Both the position numbers and the translations under genes were made by a program. The notes beneath the pieces were generated by a model. The model was not told the origin of the DNA, made no database searches, and saw only the letters and a program-made list of their open reading frames with translations. 64,000 bases of DNA from Sandaracinus amylolyticus (GTDB taxonomy: Bacteria > Myxococcota_A > Polyangia > Polyangiales > Sandaracinaceae), in assembly GCF_000737325.1 (NCBI RefSeq), contig NZ_CP011125.1, positions 8,680,001 to 8,744,000 on the forward strand. The letters are read 5' to 3'. Below, one piece after another: positions 28,171 to 37,527 of this stretch (positions within the stretch are counted from its first letter, which is position 1; each line of letters begins with the position of its first letter).

Positions 28171-31100
28171 TTGCACGATCGCACCCTCGCCGCGCGCGCG
28201 CTGCGCCCCGATCCTTCTCGTCGGCGCAGCGCGGCCGCGCTGGGCCTCGCGCTCTCCCTCGCTGCCTCGATCCACGCCTCGCCCGCCGACGGCCAGCGCC
28301 GCGCGACCGCGAGCGCGACCACGACGAGCAGCGCGCGCCCGTACGAGGCGCGCCACCGCGAGCTGGTCGCGGAGATCGGACGTGCGGGTCGCTCGTCGCG
28401 GGCGATCCTCCCGCTGATCGAGCTGTGGCGCATGTGGAACGACGTGCCGCCGGCGACGACGGTCGCGTCGCTCGAGCGCATCGCGGCGGACCGCCGGCTG
28501 AACGTCGCGGTGCGGCAGTACGCGGCACAGATGCTCGCGCGCGCTCGCACGCGCATGGGCGATCCCGATGCGTCGCGGCGTGGGTTCGAGGAGCTCGGGT
28601 ACCTGCGCCAGTGGCGCGTGGTCGGGCCCTTCGACAACGAGGGCAAGGCGGGCTTCGATCGCGCGTTCGAGCCCGAGACGACACCCGACGCCGGGCCCTT
28701 CGAAGGCCGCGTGCGCGCCGTCGACTGGCGTGATTTCCCGGACGTCTCGCAGTACGGCTACGTCTCGTTCGACGCGGTGTACCGCCCCGACACGAACGTG
28801 TGCGGCTACGCGCGCACGATCGTCACGAGCGAGCGCGCGCAGCCGCTCTCGCTGTGGCTCGGCGGCGGCGGCGCGGTGCGCGCGTGGTGGAACGGCGAGC
28901 GCGTGATCGACGACGGCGCGTACCGCCAGCCCGATCCCGACCGCGCGGTCGCGATGGTCGGCGCGCACCAGGGCGAGAACGTGCTGCTCGTGAAGGCGTG
29001 CGTGACCAGCACGACGTGGGGCTTCTTCGCGCGGCTCGGCGACGCGACCGGCGCGCCCGCGCGGGGCGTGCGCAGCGCGACGATGCCGACGTCACAGTCG
29101 CTCCCGAGCGGGCACGCGCCCGGCGTGCGGCTGCCGAATCCGCCCGAGGCGCCGCTCGCCGCGCTCGAGCGTGCCGCGAGCGGTGAGCGCGCGAGCGCGT
29201 CGGCGATCTTCGATCTCGCGCGCTTCCTCGCGTTCACCGGCGCCGACGATCCCGCGGAGCAGCGCGCGAAGCAGCTCGCGGCGCGCGCCGCGCAGATGCA
29301 GCCGATCGTCGAGCACCTGGTGCTCGCCGCGCAGCTCGCGGACGAGCGCGGCGAGGCGATGCGCTTCCTCGATCGCGCGGCGCAGGTCGCGCCGGCGGAT
29401 GGACGCGTGCTGCTCGCGCAGGCGCGCCTCGCGAGCACGGGCCCTTCGCCCGAGGCCGCGCTGCCGATCCTCGATCGCATCCCCGAGGGGACGCTCGAGT
29501 GGATGGACGGCGTGTCGCTGCGCGCCGAGCTGCTGATGTCGATGGGCCTGCCCGAGAGCGCGCGGACGGTCGTGAACCGCGCAGCCGCGCTCGCGCCGGG
29601 CACGCCGCGCTGGCTCGCGATGCGCATCTCGGCCTCGAGCGCGACCGAGCGTCGCGACGACGCGGTCGCGATGCGCGCGGAGCTCGCGCAGCTGCGCTGG
29701 GACGATCTCGGCAACCGTCGCGCGCTGATCGCGGACGGACTGCAGCGCGGCGATCGCGACGAGGTGATGCGTCACCTCGACGTGTACCGCCGGCTCGGCG
29801 CCGACTCGGTCACCACGTACGTCGCGGCCGCCGAGGTGCTCGATGCGCTCGGTGATGAGGCGGAGATGATGGGCGCGTATCGCGCCGCGCTCGATCTCGC
29901 CCCCGAGGACGCCGACGTGCGCGTCGCGTACGGGCGTGCGCTGCTGCGCGAAGGACAGCAGGACGTCGCGGCGACGATGCTTCGCGAGGCGCTCGCGCTG
30001 CGCCCGCAGGACGCGGAGACGCGCGAGCTGCTCGAGACGATGGCGCCCGAGTCGCAGCGCGTCGACGAGGCGTTCGCGGCGAGCGAGCGCGACATCCTCG
30101 CGCGGGTGCGCGAGGAGTCGGGCTATCCGGCGCACGTCCTCCAGAACCTGACGGTCAACACCGTGTTCGAGAGCGGGCTCGGCACGAGCTTCCGCCAGCT
30201 CGCGGTGCAGATCGCCGACGAAGAGGGCGCGCGCGACTGGCGCACGTTCCCGATCCAGTTCGATCCCGACGTGCAGCGCGTCACGATCCGCACCGCGCGC
30301 GTGTATCGCGGTGGGCAGCGGCTCGAGGCGATGCAGACGTTCGAGCAGCAGCTCGGCGAGCCCTGGTACCGCATCTACTACGACACGCGCGCGCTCGTCG
30401 TGGTGTTCCCGGATCTCGAGCCGGGCGACGTCGTGGAGCTGCGCTGGCGCATCGACGACGTCGCGGAGCGCAACCAGTTCGACGACTACTACGGCGACCT
30501 CACGTACTTCGCGGGCCCGGTCCCGAACGCGCGCATCGAGTACGTGCTGATGACGCCCGCGTCGCGGCAGTTCCACTTCAACGAGCCGCGCCTCCGCGGG
30601 CTGCAGCACGAGCAGCGCGTCGAGGACGGGCGCCGCATCGATCGCTTCGTCGCGACCGACGTCCCCGCGATCCAGAGCGAGGACAACATGCCGGGCATGA
30701 CCGAGGTCGCGCCCTACCTGCACGTGTCGACCTACCGCACGTGGGAGGACGTCGGCCGCTGGTACTGGGGCCTGATCCGCGATCAGCTCTACGCCGACGA
30801 GAACCTGCGCCGCGTGGTCGCGGACCTGGTGCGCGACGCGCCGGACACGCGCACCAAGGTGCAGCGCATCTACGGCTGGGTGATCCAGAACACGCGCTAC
30901 GTGGGCCTCGAGTTCGGCATCCACGGGTTCCTGCCGTACCGCGTGCCGCAGATCGTCCAGCGCGGCTTCGGCGACTGCAAGGACAAGGCGTCGCTCATCT
31001 ACACGATGCTGCGCGAGGCCGGGATCGACGCGCGCATCGTGCTGGTACGCACCCGCAACAACGGCGCGATCCACGATCTCCCCGCGTCGCTCGCGGTGTT

Positions 31101-31896
31101 CGATCACGCGATCGCGTACGTGCCCGAGCTCGATTTGTTCCTCGATGGAACGGCCGAGTACAGCGGCACGAACGAGTTCCCGCAGATGGATCAGGGCGTG
31201 ACGGTGCTGATCGTCGGGCCCGACGGCGCGGAGCTGCGCCGCACGCCGGTGCTCCCCGCGGAGCAGAACGAGCGCTCGCGACAGATCGCGATCGACCTGC
31301 AGCACGACGGCACCGGGCGCATCGAGGTCACGGAGCAGGTGCGCGGCTCGGAGGCGCCCGGCTATCGCGTGACGTACCAGGCCGAAGGAACGCGCCGGGA
31401 GCGCTTCGAGCGCGCGCTGCGCGGCCTCTTCCCGGGCATCGAGCTGCGCACGCAGGAGTTCTCGGGGCTCACGAACTACGAGGAGCCGATCCGCATCCGC
31501 TACACCGCGGACGTGCCGCGCCTCGCGGTGACCGACGCCGACGGGCTGCGGGTGCAGGCGACGGTGCTCGACGATCTGACGCGCAGCCTCGCGCGCTCGG
31601 CGACGCGCCGTCATCCGCTCGATCTGCGCGGCACGACTCGTTACATCGAGGAACGACGCATCCGCGTCCCGCAGGGCATGCGCGTGCTGCACGTCCCGGA
31701 GGGCGGCGAGGTGAGCTCGGAGTACGGGCGCCTGTCGCTGCGCTTCGAGCAGAGCGAGCGCGAGATCGTGGCGCGCACCGAGATGGCGCTGACGCGCGAT
31801 CGCATCGCGCCCGAAGAGTACGAGGCGTTCCGGCGATGGGTGGAGCAGGCGGACTTGATCCTTCGGCAGCGGATCGCGATCGGGGGGCGTCGATGA
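28171..31896 (+). CDS. DUF3857 / transglutaminase-like protein with TPRs, 1241 aa
   Basis: TTG start at 28171, with GGAGG at 28160-28164. The N-terminal signal region is followed by a helical TPR half (for example AGATs such as LDLAPEDADVRVAYGRALLREG, residues about 290-640). A DUF3857 beta domain (TFPIQFDPDVQRVTIRTARVY) and a transglutaminase-like core come next. The core keeps the Cys-His-Asp triad: Cys936 in GFGDCKDKA, His979 in FDHAIAYV and Asp992 in LDGTAEYS. A C-terminal beta domain closes the protein. It is probably a periplasmic enzyme that hydrolyses or crosslinks a peptide bond, exact substrate unknown. Its stop overlaps the start of its paralogue (ATGA). Confidence 0.88.
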   Translation: MHDRTLAARALRPDPSRRRSAAALGLALSLAASIHASPADGQRRATASATTTSSARPYEARHRELVAEIGRAGRSSRAILPLIELWRMWNDVPPATTVASLERIAADRRLNVAVRQYAAQMLARARTRMGDPDASRRGFEELGYLRQWRVVGPFDNEGKAGFDRAFEPETTPDAGPFEGRVRAVDWRDFPDVSQYGYVSFDAVYRPDTNVCGYARTIVTSERAQPLSLWLGGGGAVRAWWNGERVIDDGAYRQPDPDRAVAMVGAHQGENVLLVKACVTSTTWGFFARLGDATGAPARGVRSATMPTSQSLPSGHAPGVRLPNPPEAPLAALERAASGERASASAIFDLARFLAFTGADDPAEQRAKQLAARAAQMQPIVEHLVLAAQLADERGEAMRFLDRAAQVAPADGRVLLAQARLASTGPSPEAALPILDRIPEGTLEWMDGVSLRAELLMSMGLPESARTVVNRAAALAPGTPRWLAMRISASSATERRDDAVAMRAELAQLRWDDLGNRRALIADGLQRGDRDEVMRHLDVYRRLGADSVTTYVAAAEVLDALGDEAEMMGAYRAALDLAPEDADVRVAYGRALLREGQQDVAATMLREALALRPQDAETRELLETMAPESQRVDEAFAASERDILARVREESGYPAHVLQNLTVNTVFESGLGTSFRQLAVQIADEEGARDWRTFPIQFDPDVQRVTIRTARVYRGGQRLEAMQTFEQQLGEPWYRIYYDTRALVVVFPDLEPGDVVELRWRIDDVAERNQFDDYYGDLTYFAGPVPNARIEYVLMTPASRQFHFNEPRLRGLQHEQRVEDGRRIDRFVATDVPAIQSEDNMPGMTEVAPYLHVSTYRTWEDVGRWYWGLIRDQLYADENLRRVVADLVRDAPDTRTKVQRIYGWVIQNTRYVGLEFGIHGFLPYRVPQIVQRGFGDCKDKASLIYTMLREAGIDARIVLVRTRNNGAIHDLPASLAVFDHAIAYVPELDLFLDGTAEYSGTNEFPQMDQGVTVLIVGPDGAELRRTPVLPAEQNERSRQIAIDLQHDGTGRIEVTEQVRGSEAPGYRVTYQAEGTRRERFERALRGLFPGIELRTQEFSGLTNYEEPIRIRYTADVPRLAVTDADGLRVQATVLDDLTRSLARSATRRHPLDLRGTTRYIEERRIRVPQGMRVLHVPEGGEVSSEYGRLSLRFEQSEREIVARTEMALTRDRIAPEEYEAFRRWVEQADLILRQRIAIGGRR

Positions 31897-34800
31897 TGCG
31901 TCGGGCTTGGATGGTGATCGCCGCGCTGCTCGTCATCGCGTGCGGCGGCGCGCAGCACGCCGGGCAGAGCGAGGGCATCGACGCGATCCGTCGTCGCGCC
32001 GAGGAGCGTCCGAACGATCCCGCGGCGCAGGCCGCGTGGGCCGAGGCCGAGCTCTTCATGGCGGGCGGTGACGGCGAGGCCGCGGAGCGCGCGATCGCGC
32101 GGGCGCGCCAGCTCGATCCCGAGAGCGCGGAGATCGAGTTCCTGCACGCGATGGAGCGCCAGCTCCACGGCGATCTCGACACGTCGCTCGACGCGCACCT
32201 GCGCACGATCGCGCTCGCGCGGGCCGGGCGCACGCCGCTCGCGGCGTCGCTCGCGGAGGTGTCGGTCGCGTTCGTGCTCGAGTTCGACGACGCGGTGCCC
32301 GACTACGCGCGCCGGGTGCGCGAGGCGCTCACGCCGATCCACGCCGAGCCCGGCGCGATCGGCCCGTCGGCGCGTCACGGCATCGGGTCGGCGCTCTCGG
32401 ACCTCGCGTACCGCGACGGGAACCTCGACGCGGTGCGCGCGATCACGACCGCGCAGGGCTGCTCGACGCAGTGGCGCGTCGCCGGGCCCTTCGGTCCGCG
32501 GCACCTGCTCGGCTTCGATCAGCAGCTCGCGCCCGACGAGCCGGGGCCGCTCGCGGAGACCTACGACCTCGGGCCCGGCCGCGGCACGCGCCCGACGCGC
32601 ACGCTCGAGCCGCGCGCGTGCTCGCTGCACCTCGGGAACGGTCCGGTCGCGGGGCCGGGCACGACGTACGCGGAGACCGAGATCACGGTGCCGTCGGCGG
32701 GCGAGTACCTCATCCGCCTCGAGAGCCCGAACTCGGTGGAGCTCAGCGTCGACGACGCGCGCGTGGTGCGCATCGATCGCCGCAGCGAGATGGTGTCGCG
32801 CATCACCTATCACCCGGTGCAGCTCACGGCGGGCGCGCATCGCGTGATGGTGAAGACGACGACGCGTCATCCGAACCCGCTGCTCGTGGTCTCGGTGCTG
32901 CCCTCGTCGACGTTCGGCGCCGAGTGGAGCGACGAGGCGCCCGCGGCGGATCGCCCGCTCGGTGTGGCGCTGGGCGCGGCGCGCGCGATCGCGCGTGCGG
33001 ACTTCGTCGGTGCGCGCGAGACGCTCGCGCCGCACGTGCGCGACGACCAGGCCACGGGCGCGATGCTCGTGCTCGGCAGCATCGTCGCGCTCTCCGATCC
33101 GCTCACCGGCCAGCAGGTCGCTGCCGACGAGGGTCGCCGGCTGCTCACGCTCGCCGCGCAGCGCGATCCGCGCGCGTGGTACCCGCGGATGCAGCTCGCG
33201 AACCTCGAGCCCGACGAGCTCACGAAGATGCGCATGCTGCGCGACGCGATCCAGCAGTGGCCCGAGGTGCTCGTGATGCCGCTGACGCTGATCGACGTGC
33301 TCGAGGCGCGCGGCTGGGAGGCGCAGACCGACGCGGCGATCACCCACGCGCGTCAGGTCGCGCCGACCGCGTGCCGTCCCCGCCGCGCGGCGCTCAACGC
33401 GGCGCTGCGTCGCGGTCGGGCCGCCGAGGTCGGTGAGCTCGCGGAGGCGCTCGTCGCGTGCGACGCGCGCAGCGACGCGCGCCTGCAGCACGCGGTGCGT
33501 CAGCGCCGCTGGGAGGACGCGCAGCGCGAGGTCGCGCGCATCGCGTCGCTCGAGCCCGAGTCGAGCCGCTATCAGACCGCCGACGCGGAGCTCACGCTCG
33601 CGCGCCAGCGCGGCGACGACGCCGCGGTCGAGCGCCTGCTGAGCGAGCTCGCGGCGCTCCGTCCGCGCGCCGAGGGCGTGGTGATGATGCAGGCGGATCG
33701 CATGCTCGCCGCGGGCGACGCGCAGGCCGCGCACCAGCGCATCGAGGCCGCGCTGCACGAGGAGCCGGAGTCGATGGGCGACCTCCGCCGCATCCTGCGC
33801 GCGATCGGCGGCGCGAGCCCGATCGAGCCGTTCCGCCAGGACGGCGCGCGCGTGATCCGCGAGTACGAGGCGTCGGGCCGCAGCTACGACGGTCCGAAGG
33901 TGCTCGTGCTCGACTACACGGTCGTGCGCGTGTTCGACGACGGCTCGCAGCTCGAGCTCACGCATCAGATCGTGCGCGTGCAGAGCGAAGAGGCCGTCGA
34001 CGCCGAGGGCGAGTTCAGCCCGCCCGAGGACGCGCAGCTGCTCACGCTGCGCACCATCAAGGCCGACGGTCGTCGCCTCGAGCCCGACGAGATCCAGGGC
34101 AAGGACACGATCTCGATGCCCAACCTCGCGGTGGGCGACTACGTCGAGTACGAGTACCTGCGCGCATCGCCCGCGCCCGCCGGCTTCCCGAACGGCGCGC
34201 TCGGTGATCGCTTCTACTTCGCGTCGTTCGAGGTGCCCTTCGATCGCAGCGAGCTCACCGTGATCGCGCCGCCGTCGATGGAGCTCGCGGTCGATCCGCG
34301 CGGCCCCGCGCCCGAGACCGAGACGACCACCGAGGACGGCCTCCGCGTGCGCCGCTGGCGCGTGCGCGAGAGCCGGCCGCACACCCAGGAGCCCGGCGCC
34401 GTCGCGGCGCGCGAGTACCTGCCGTCGATCCTCTGGGCGCACAACGCGACGTGGCCCGCGTACGTCGAGAGCCTGCGCGACGTGCTCGCGGATCGCGAGG
34501 TGCGCGACCCCGCGCACGTGCGTCTGGTGCGCGAGATCGTCGGCACCGACGGCAATGCGTCGCCCGAGCAGCGCGCGCGGCGCATCTACCAGTGGGTCCT
34601 GACGAACGTCGAGGACACCAACGATCCCTTCGGTCAGGCCGCGACGATGGTGCACGCGCGCACCGGCAACCGCTCGCGCGTGCTGCTCTATCTGCTGCAC
34701 CTCGCGGGCATCGACGCGGACCTCGCGCTGGCGCGCAGCTTCGCGGGCGACGCGACGCAGAGCGACGTCGCGGACGACGAGACCTACGCGTTCCTGGTGG

Positions 34801-35594
34801 TGCGCATGCAGGGATCGTCGGGGCCGATCTGGCTGTGGCCGGGCGCGCGCGGCGCGCCGTTCGGGTTCCTCCCGCTCGAGCCCGCGATCCGCGGCCAGCA
34901 GGCGCTCGTGCTGAACGAGCGCGGTGAGCGCGCGACCGTGGGTGATCCCGGCATCGAGAGCGACCTGACGAACATCGAGCTCGACGTGCGGCTCGACGGC
35001 GAGGGCGGCGCGCACGTGGAGGTCGTCGAGACGTTCCACGGCGCAGCCGCGGTCGCGTGGCGCAACCAGCTCGAGGGGGTGCCCGCGGCGCACCTCGAGG
35101 AGATCTTCGAGCGCCAGTACGTCGCGCGCATCGCGGGCGGCGCGCGCATGACCGAGCTGCGCATCACCGGCCGCGAGGACGCGGAGCAGCCGCTCGTGCT
35201 GCGCTACGCGTTCGACGTCGCGCGCCTGGGGCGGCTCACCGGCGACGCGCACCTCGTGCCGCAGCTCTACTCGCTCGAGCTCGCGAGCAGCTACGCGCCG
35301 CTCGCGCGACGCGCGACGACGCAGGTGATGCCGGGCGGCGCACGCGACGTGACGATGCGCGTGCACCTGCCGCAGGGCGCGCAGGCGCCGGTGCTGCCCG
35401 ACGAGCGCACGATGAGCGGCCCCTCGGGCATGCAGGCGACGTGGCGCGCGGGCACCCAGGGCAACGTCGTGACGGTCGAGCGCCGCGTGCGCCTGCCGCG
35501 CGCGCGCGTGACGCCGGAGCAGTACCCGGAGCTCGCGCGCTTCGCGCGTGCCTACGACGAGGCCGAGGCGATCGAGCTGCGCGTCGCGATGTGA
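31893..35594 (+). CDS. Paralogous TPR / DUF3857 / transglutaminase-fold lipoprotein without catalytic triad, 1233 aa
   Basis: Same layout as the upstream protein: TPR-rich N-terminus, the QWRVAGPFG beta segment also seen upstream, DUF3857 (VLDYTVVRVFDDGSQLELTHQIVRV) and a transglutaminase-like region. It differs in having a lipobox (VIACGGAQ). At the catalytic positions it reads ARTGNRSRVLLY in place of GFGDCKDKA and ETYAFLVVR in place of FDHAIAYV, so Cys and His are absent. It is therefore likely a structural or regulatory partner of the active paralogue. ATG 31893 overlaps the upstream stop; ATG 31896 is an equally good start. Confidence 0.85.
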   Translation: MMRRAWMVIAALLVIACGGAQHAGQSEGIDAIRRRAEERPNDPAAQAAWAEAELFMAGGDGEAAERAIARARQLDPESAEIEFLHAMERQLHGDLDTSLDAHLRTIALARAGRTPLAASLAEVSVAFVLEFDDAVPDYARRVREALTPIHAEPGAIGPSARHGIGSALSDLAYRDGNLDAVRAITTAQGCSTQWRVAGPFGPRHLLGFDQQLAPDEPGPLAETYDLGPGRGTRPTRTLEPRACSLHLGNGPVAGPGTTYAETEITVPSAGEYLIRLESPNSVELSVDDARVVRIDRRSEMVSRITYHPVQLTAGAHRVMVKTTTRHPNPLLVVSVLPSSTFGAEWSDEAPAADRPLGVALGAARAIARADFVGARETLAPHVRDDQATGAMLVLGSIVALSDPLTGQQVAADEGRRLLTLAAQRDPRAWYPRMQLANLEPDELTKMRMLRDAIQQWPEVLVMPLTLIDVLEARGWEAQTDAAITHARQVAPTACRPRRAALNAALRRGRAAEVGELAEALVACDARSDARLQHAVRQRRWEDAQREVARIASLEPESSRYQTADAELTLARQRGDDAAVERLLSELAALRPRAEGVVMMQADRMLAAGDAQAAHQRIEAALHEEPESMGDLRRILRAIGGASPIEPFRQDGARVIREYEASGRSYDGPKVLVLDYTVVRVFDDGSQLELTHQIVRVQSEEAVDAEGEFSPPEDAQLLTLRTIKADGRRLEPDEIQGKDTISMPNLAVGDYVEYEYLRASPAPAGFPNGALGDRFYFASFEVPFDRSELTVIAPPSMELAVDPRGPAPETETTTEDGLRVRRWRVRESRPHTQEPGAVAAREYLPSILWAHNATWPAYVESLRDVLADREVRDPAHVRLVREIVGTDGNASPEQRARRIYQWVLTNVEDTNDPFGQAATMVHARTGNRSRVLLYLLHLAGIDADLALARSFAGDATQSDVADDETYAFLVVRMQGSSGPIWLWPGARGAPFGFLPLEPAIRGQQALVLNERGERATVGDPGIESDLTNIELDVRLDGEGGAHVEVVETFHGAAAVAWRNQLEGVPAAHLEEIFERQYVARIAGGARMTELRITGREDAEQPLVLRYAFDVARLGRLTGDAHLVPQLYSLELASSYAPLARRATTQVMPGGARDVTMRVHLPQGAQAPVLPDERTMSGPSGMQATWRAGTQGNVVTVERRVRLPRARVTPEQYPELARFARAYDEAEAIELRVAM

Positions 35595-35600
35595 TCGTCG

Positions 35601-36641
35601 TCAGGGGCGCGTCGCGGTCGCATCCCGCGGCGCGCCCGACGACACGATCTTCAGAACGTCGAGGTACCCGGGCGGCTCCGGCACCACGCCGCGCTCGCGC
35701 AGCATGCGATGCAAAAGCGGCAGTCGGAAGTACGGCACGCCGGGCAGCACGTGGTGCTCGAGGTGGTAGCTCACGCGGATCGGCGCGACCGTCATCCGCG
35801 CGAGCCAGCCCGCGCGCGTCGTGCGCGTGTTCGCGAACATGTCGGTGCTGCGCTCGGTGCACGCGTGCTCCGCGAGCGAGCGGATGCGCAGGAAGAGCGG
35901 ATACGGCGTGACGTACGCGAGCACCCAGATCGCGTAGAGCCACGCGTGCCCGCACGCCCAACACGCGGCGAAGAGCAGCGCGTTCGTGAGCATCATGCCC
36001 CAAGCGTTCTTCACGAGCTCGAGCGGATAGCTCCACCAGCGGCGTCCTTCGCGCGGCAGCCACACCGCGTCGCTCGCGACGGTCCAGCGAACGACGCCGG
36101 CATCCATCAGCGCTCGCCCGAGCAGGTACTTGAGCCCGGTGAGCCCGACGAGATCGCGCGCGAGCTTGCGCAGCAGCGACGCGCGCGTCGTGGGGAACGG
36201 CTCGATCAGCGAGAGGTCGGGATCCTCGGGCTGGCTCGTCTTGCGGTGATGCACGAAGTGATGCGCGCGGTACTTCGCGAGGTCGTTCCAGACCGGGCGC
36301 GCGCAGAGCCAGTCCCCGACGAAGTCGTTCAGCCAGCGCGACCGGAAGAGCGACTGGTGCGCGGCGTCGTGGTGCAGGATCGCGAGCGCGAGGTGGCGTC
36401 CGCCGAGGATCACGAGCCCGAGCACGAACGTCGGGATCGCGATCCATGCGGGCTGCGTGCTGGCCCACGCCAACGTCGCGAGCGTCGCGACGATCACCGC
36501 CCACGTCGAGCCGACCGCGAGCATCCCCATCGTATTGGAACGCTCGTTCAACATCCGGATCTCGTCGCGCGTGAAGATGCGCCCGACGGTCTTGATCGTG
36601 CTCGCCGGCATCTCGGTCGGCGTCGATGAGTCGATCGTCAC
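35601..36641 (-). CDS. Membrane fatty acid desaturase, 346 aa
   Basis: Integral membrane di-iron desaturase with all three histidine boxes: HHDAAHQSL (HDxxH), HHFVHHRKT (HxxHH) and YHLEHHVLPG (HxxHH). Hydrophobic segments lie between them. GTG 36641 is supported by a strong AAGGAGGT ribosome site and overlaps the PaaX-like stop (GTGA), so the two genes form an operon. It probably introduces a double bond into phospholipid acyl chains or a related lipid. Confidence 0.92.
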   Translation of the reverse strand: MTIDSSTPTEMPASTIKTVGRIFTRDEIRMLNERSNTMGMLAVGSTWAVIVATLATLAWASTQPAWIAIPTFVLGLVILGGRHLALAILHHDAAHQSLFRSRWLNDFVGDWLCARPVWNDLAKYRAHHFVHHRKTSQPEDPDLSLIEPFPTTRASLLRKLARDLVGLTGLKYLLGRALMDAGVVRWTVASDAVWLPREGRRWWSYPLELVKNAWGMMLTNALLFAACWACGHAWLYAIWVLAYVTPYPLFLRIRSLAEHACTERSTDMFANTRTTRAGWLARMTVAPIRVSYHLEHHVLPGVPYFRLPLLHRMLRERGVVPEPPGYLDVLKIVSSGAPRDATATRP

Positions 36642-37447
36642 GGGACCTCCTTGGCCGATGCGCCGAGCACGGTGCGCCAGATCGCGTGCCCGGCCTCGTC
36701 GAACCGCTTCACCACGTCGACGAACGCGCGCCGCTCGCTGACGTCCACCAGCGGGTCGGGCAGCAGCGGGTCGAACACGAGCTGCCGGATCGCGTCGCTC
36801 CCGAGCAGGAACGACTCGCGCGCGGCGACCTCGGGCTCGAGCGTGCGCATACGCTGCAGCCAGCGCTCGAGCTCACGGCGCGTCCGGGCGTACGACTCGG
36901 TGAGCGCGTCACTGGTCCACAGCGCGCGCGCCCGCGCGTCGAGCTCCTCGTCGAGGTCGTCGGCCGTGAACACCGGCGCCTCCGCCGCGAGCCCGAGCTT
37001 GCGCAGCCGCGCGCGCACCGACTTCACGCCCCCGACGAGGTTGTCGGGACGCACGAAGAGGTCCTTCTCGAGCTCGCGGAAGCCGAGCATCCGCAGCGCG
37101 CGATCGCAGCGGCGCCATGCGGCACGATCGCTCCGGAGGAGCGCGGCCGAGTGCACGACGAGCCACGCGCCGTTCCACTTCCGGACGCGTGACTCGGCCG
37201 CGCGCCAGGCGCGCACCTCCTCGGCGAGATCCGACGAGCTCGGCCCGATGCGGTACGCGCCGCGCCCGGTGCCCTCGATCATGCCCGTCGCCGAGAGCCG
37301 CACGAGCGCGACCCGCGCGTTGTTCTCGCGGATGCCGAAGAGCGCGCACGCCGCCACCGCGTCGCGCGCCGAGAACGACCCGCCCTCCGCCCCGAGGAGC
37401 AGCTTCAGGATGAGGTCACGCGGGTTCGGAGGCGTTGCTACACGCAC
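36638..37447 (-). CDS. PaaX-family transcriptional regulator, 269 aa
   Basis: The N-terminal winged helix (NPRDLILKLLLGAEGGSFSARDAVAACALFGIRENNARVALVRLSATGMI-type order, split here) and the central KWNGAWLVVHSA and LGFRELEKDLFVRPDNL segments are typical of PaaX repressors, whose ligands are acyl-CoA thioesters such as phenylacetyl-CoA. No phenylacetate genes are nearby. Instead the partners are a desaturase (same operon) and a crotonase (divergent), suggesting that a fatty acyl-CoA is sensed. GTG 37447 is the apparent start. Confidence 0.82.
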   Translation of the reverse strand: MRVATPPNPRDLILKLLLGAEGGSFSARDAVAACALFGIRENNARVALVRLSATGMIEGTGRGAYRIGPSSSDLAEEVRAWRAAESRVRKWNGAWLVVHSAALLRSDRAAWRRCDRALRMLGFRELEKDLFVRPDNLVGGVKSVRARLRKLGLAAEAPVFTADDLDEELDARARALWTSDALTESYARTRRELERWLQRMRTLEPEVAARESFLLGSDAIRQLVFDPLLPDPLVDVSERRAFVDVVKRFDEAGHAIWRTVLGASAKEVP

Positions 37448-37481
37448 ACATCAGCTCTTGCGGCGAGTTGTAACATAACGG

Positions 37482-37508
37482 ACGATCGCATGACCTGCAA
37501 TCGATCGT
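37482..37508. promoter_or_regulatory. Inverted repeat in the PaaX/crotonase divergent region
   Basis: ACGATCG (37482-37488) and its complement CGATCGT (37502-37508), separated by 13 bp, lie immediately before the crotonase ribosome site. The position fits an operator bound by the PaaX-like regulator, where binding would block crotonase transcription or translation. Confidence 0.45.
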
Positions 37509-37527
37509 AATCCAGGAGGAGACCGTC

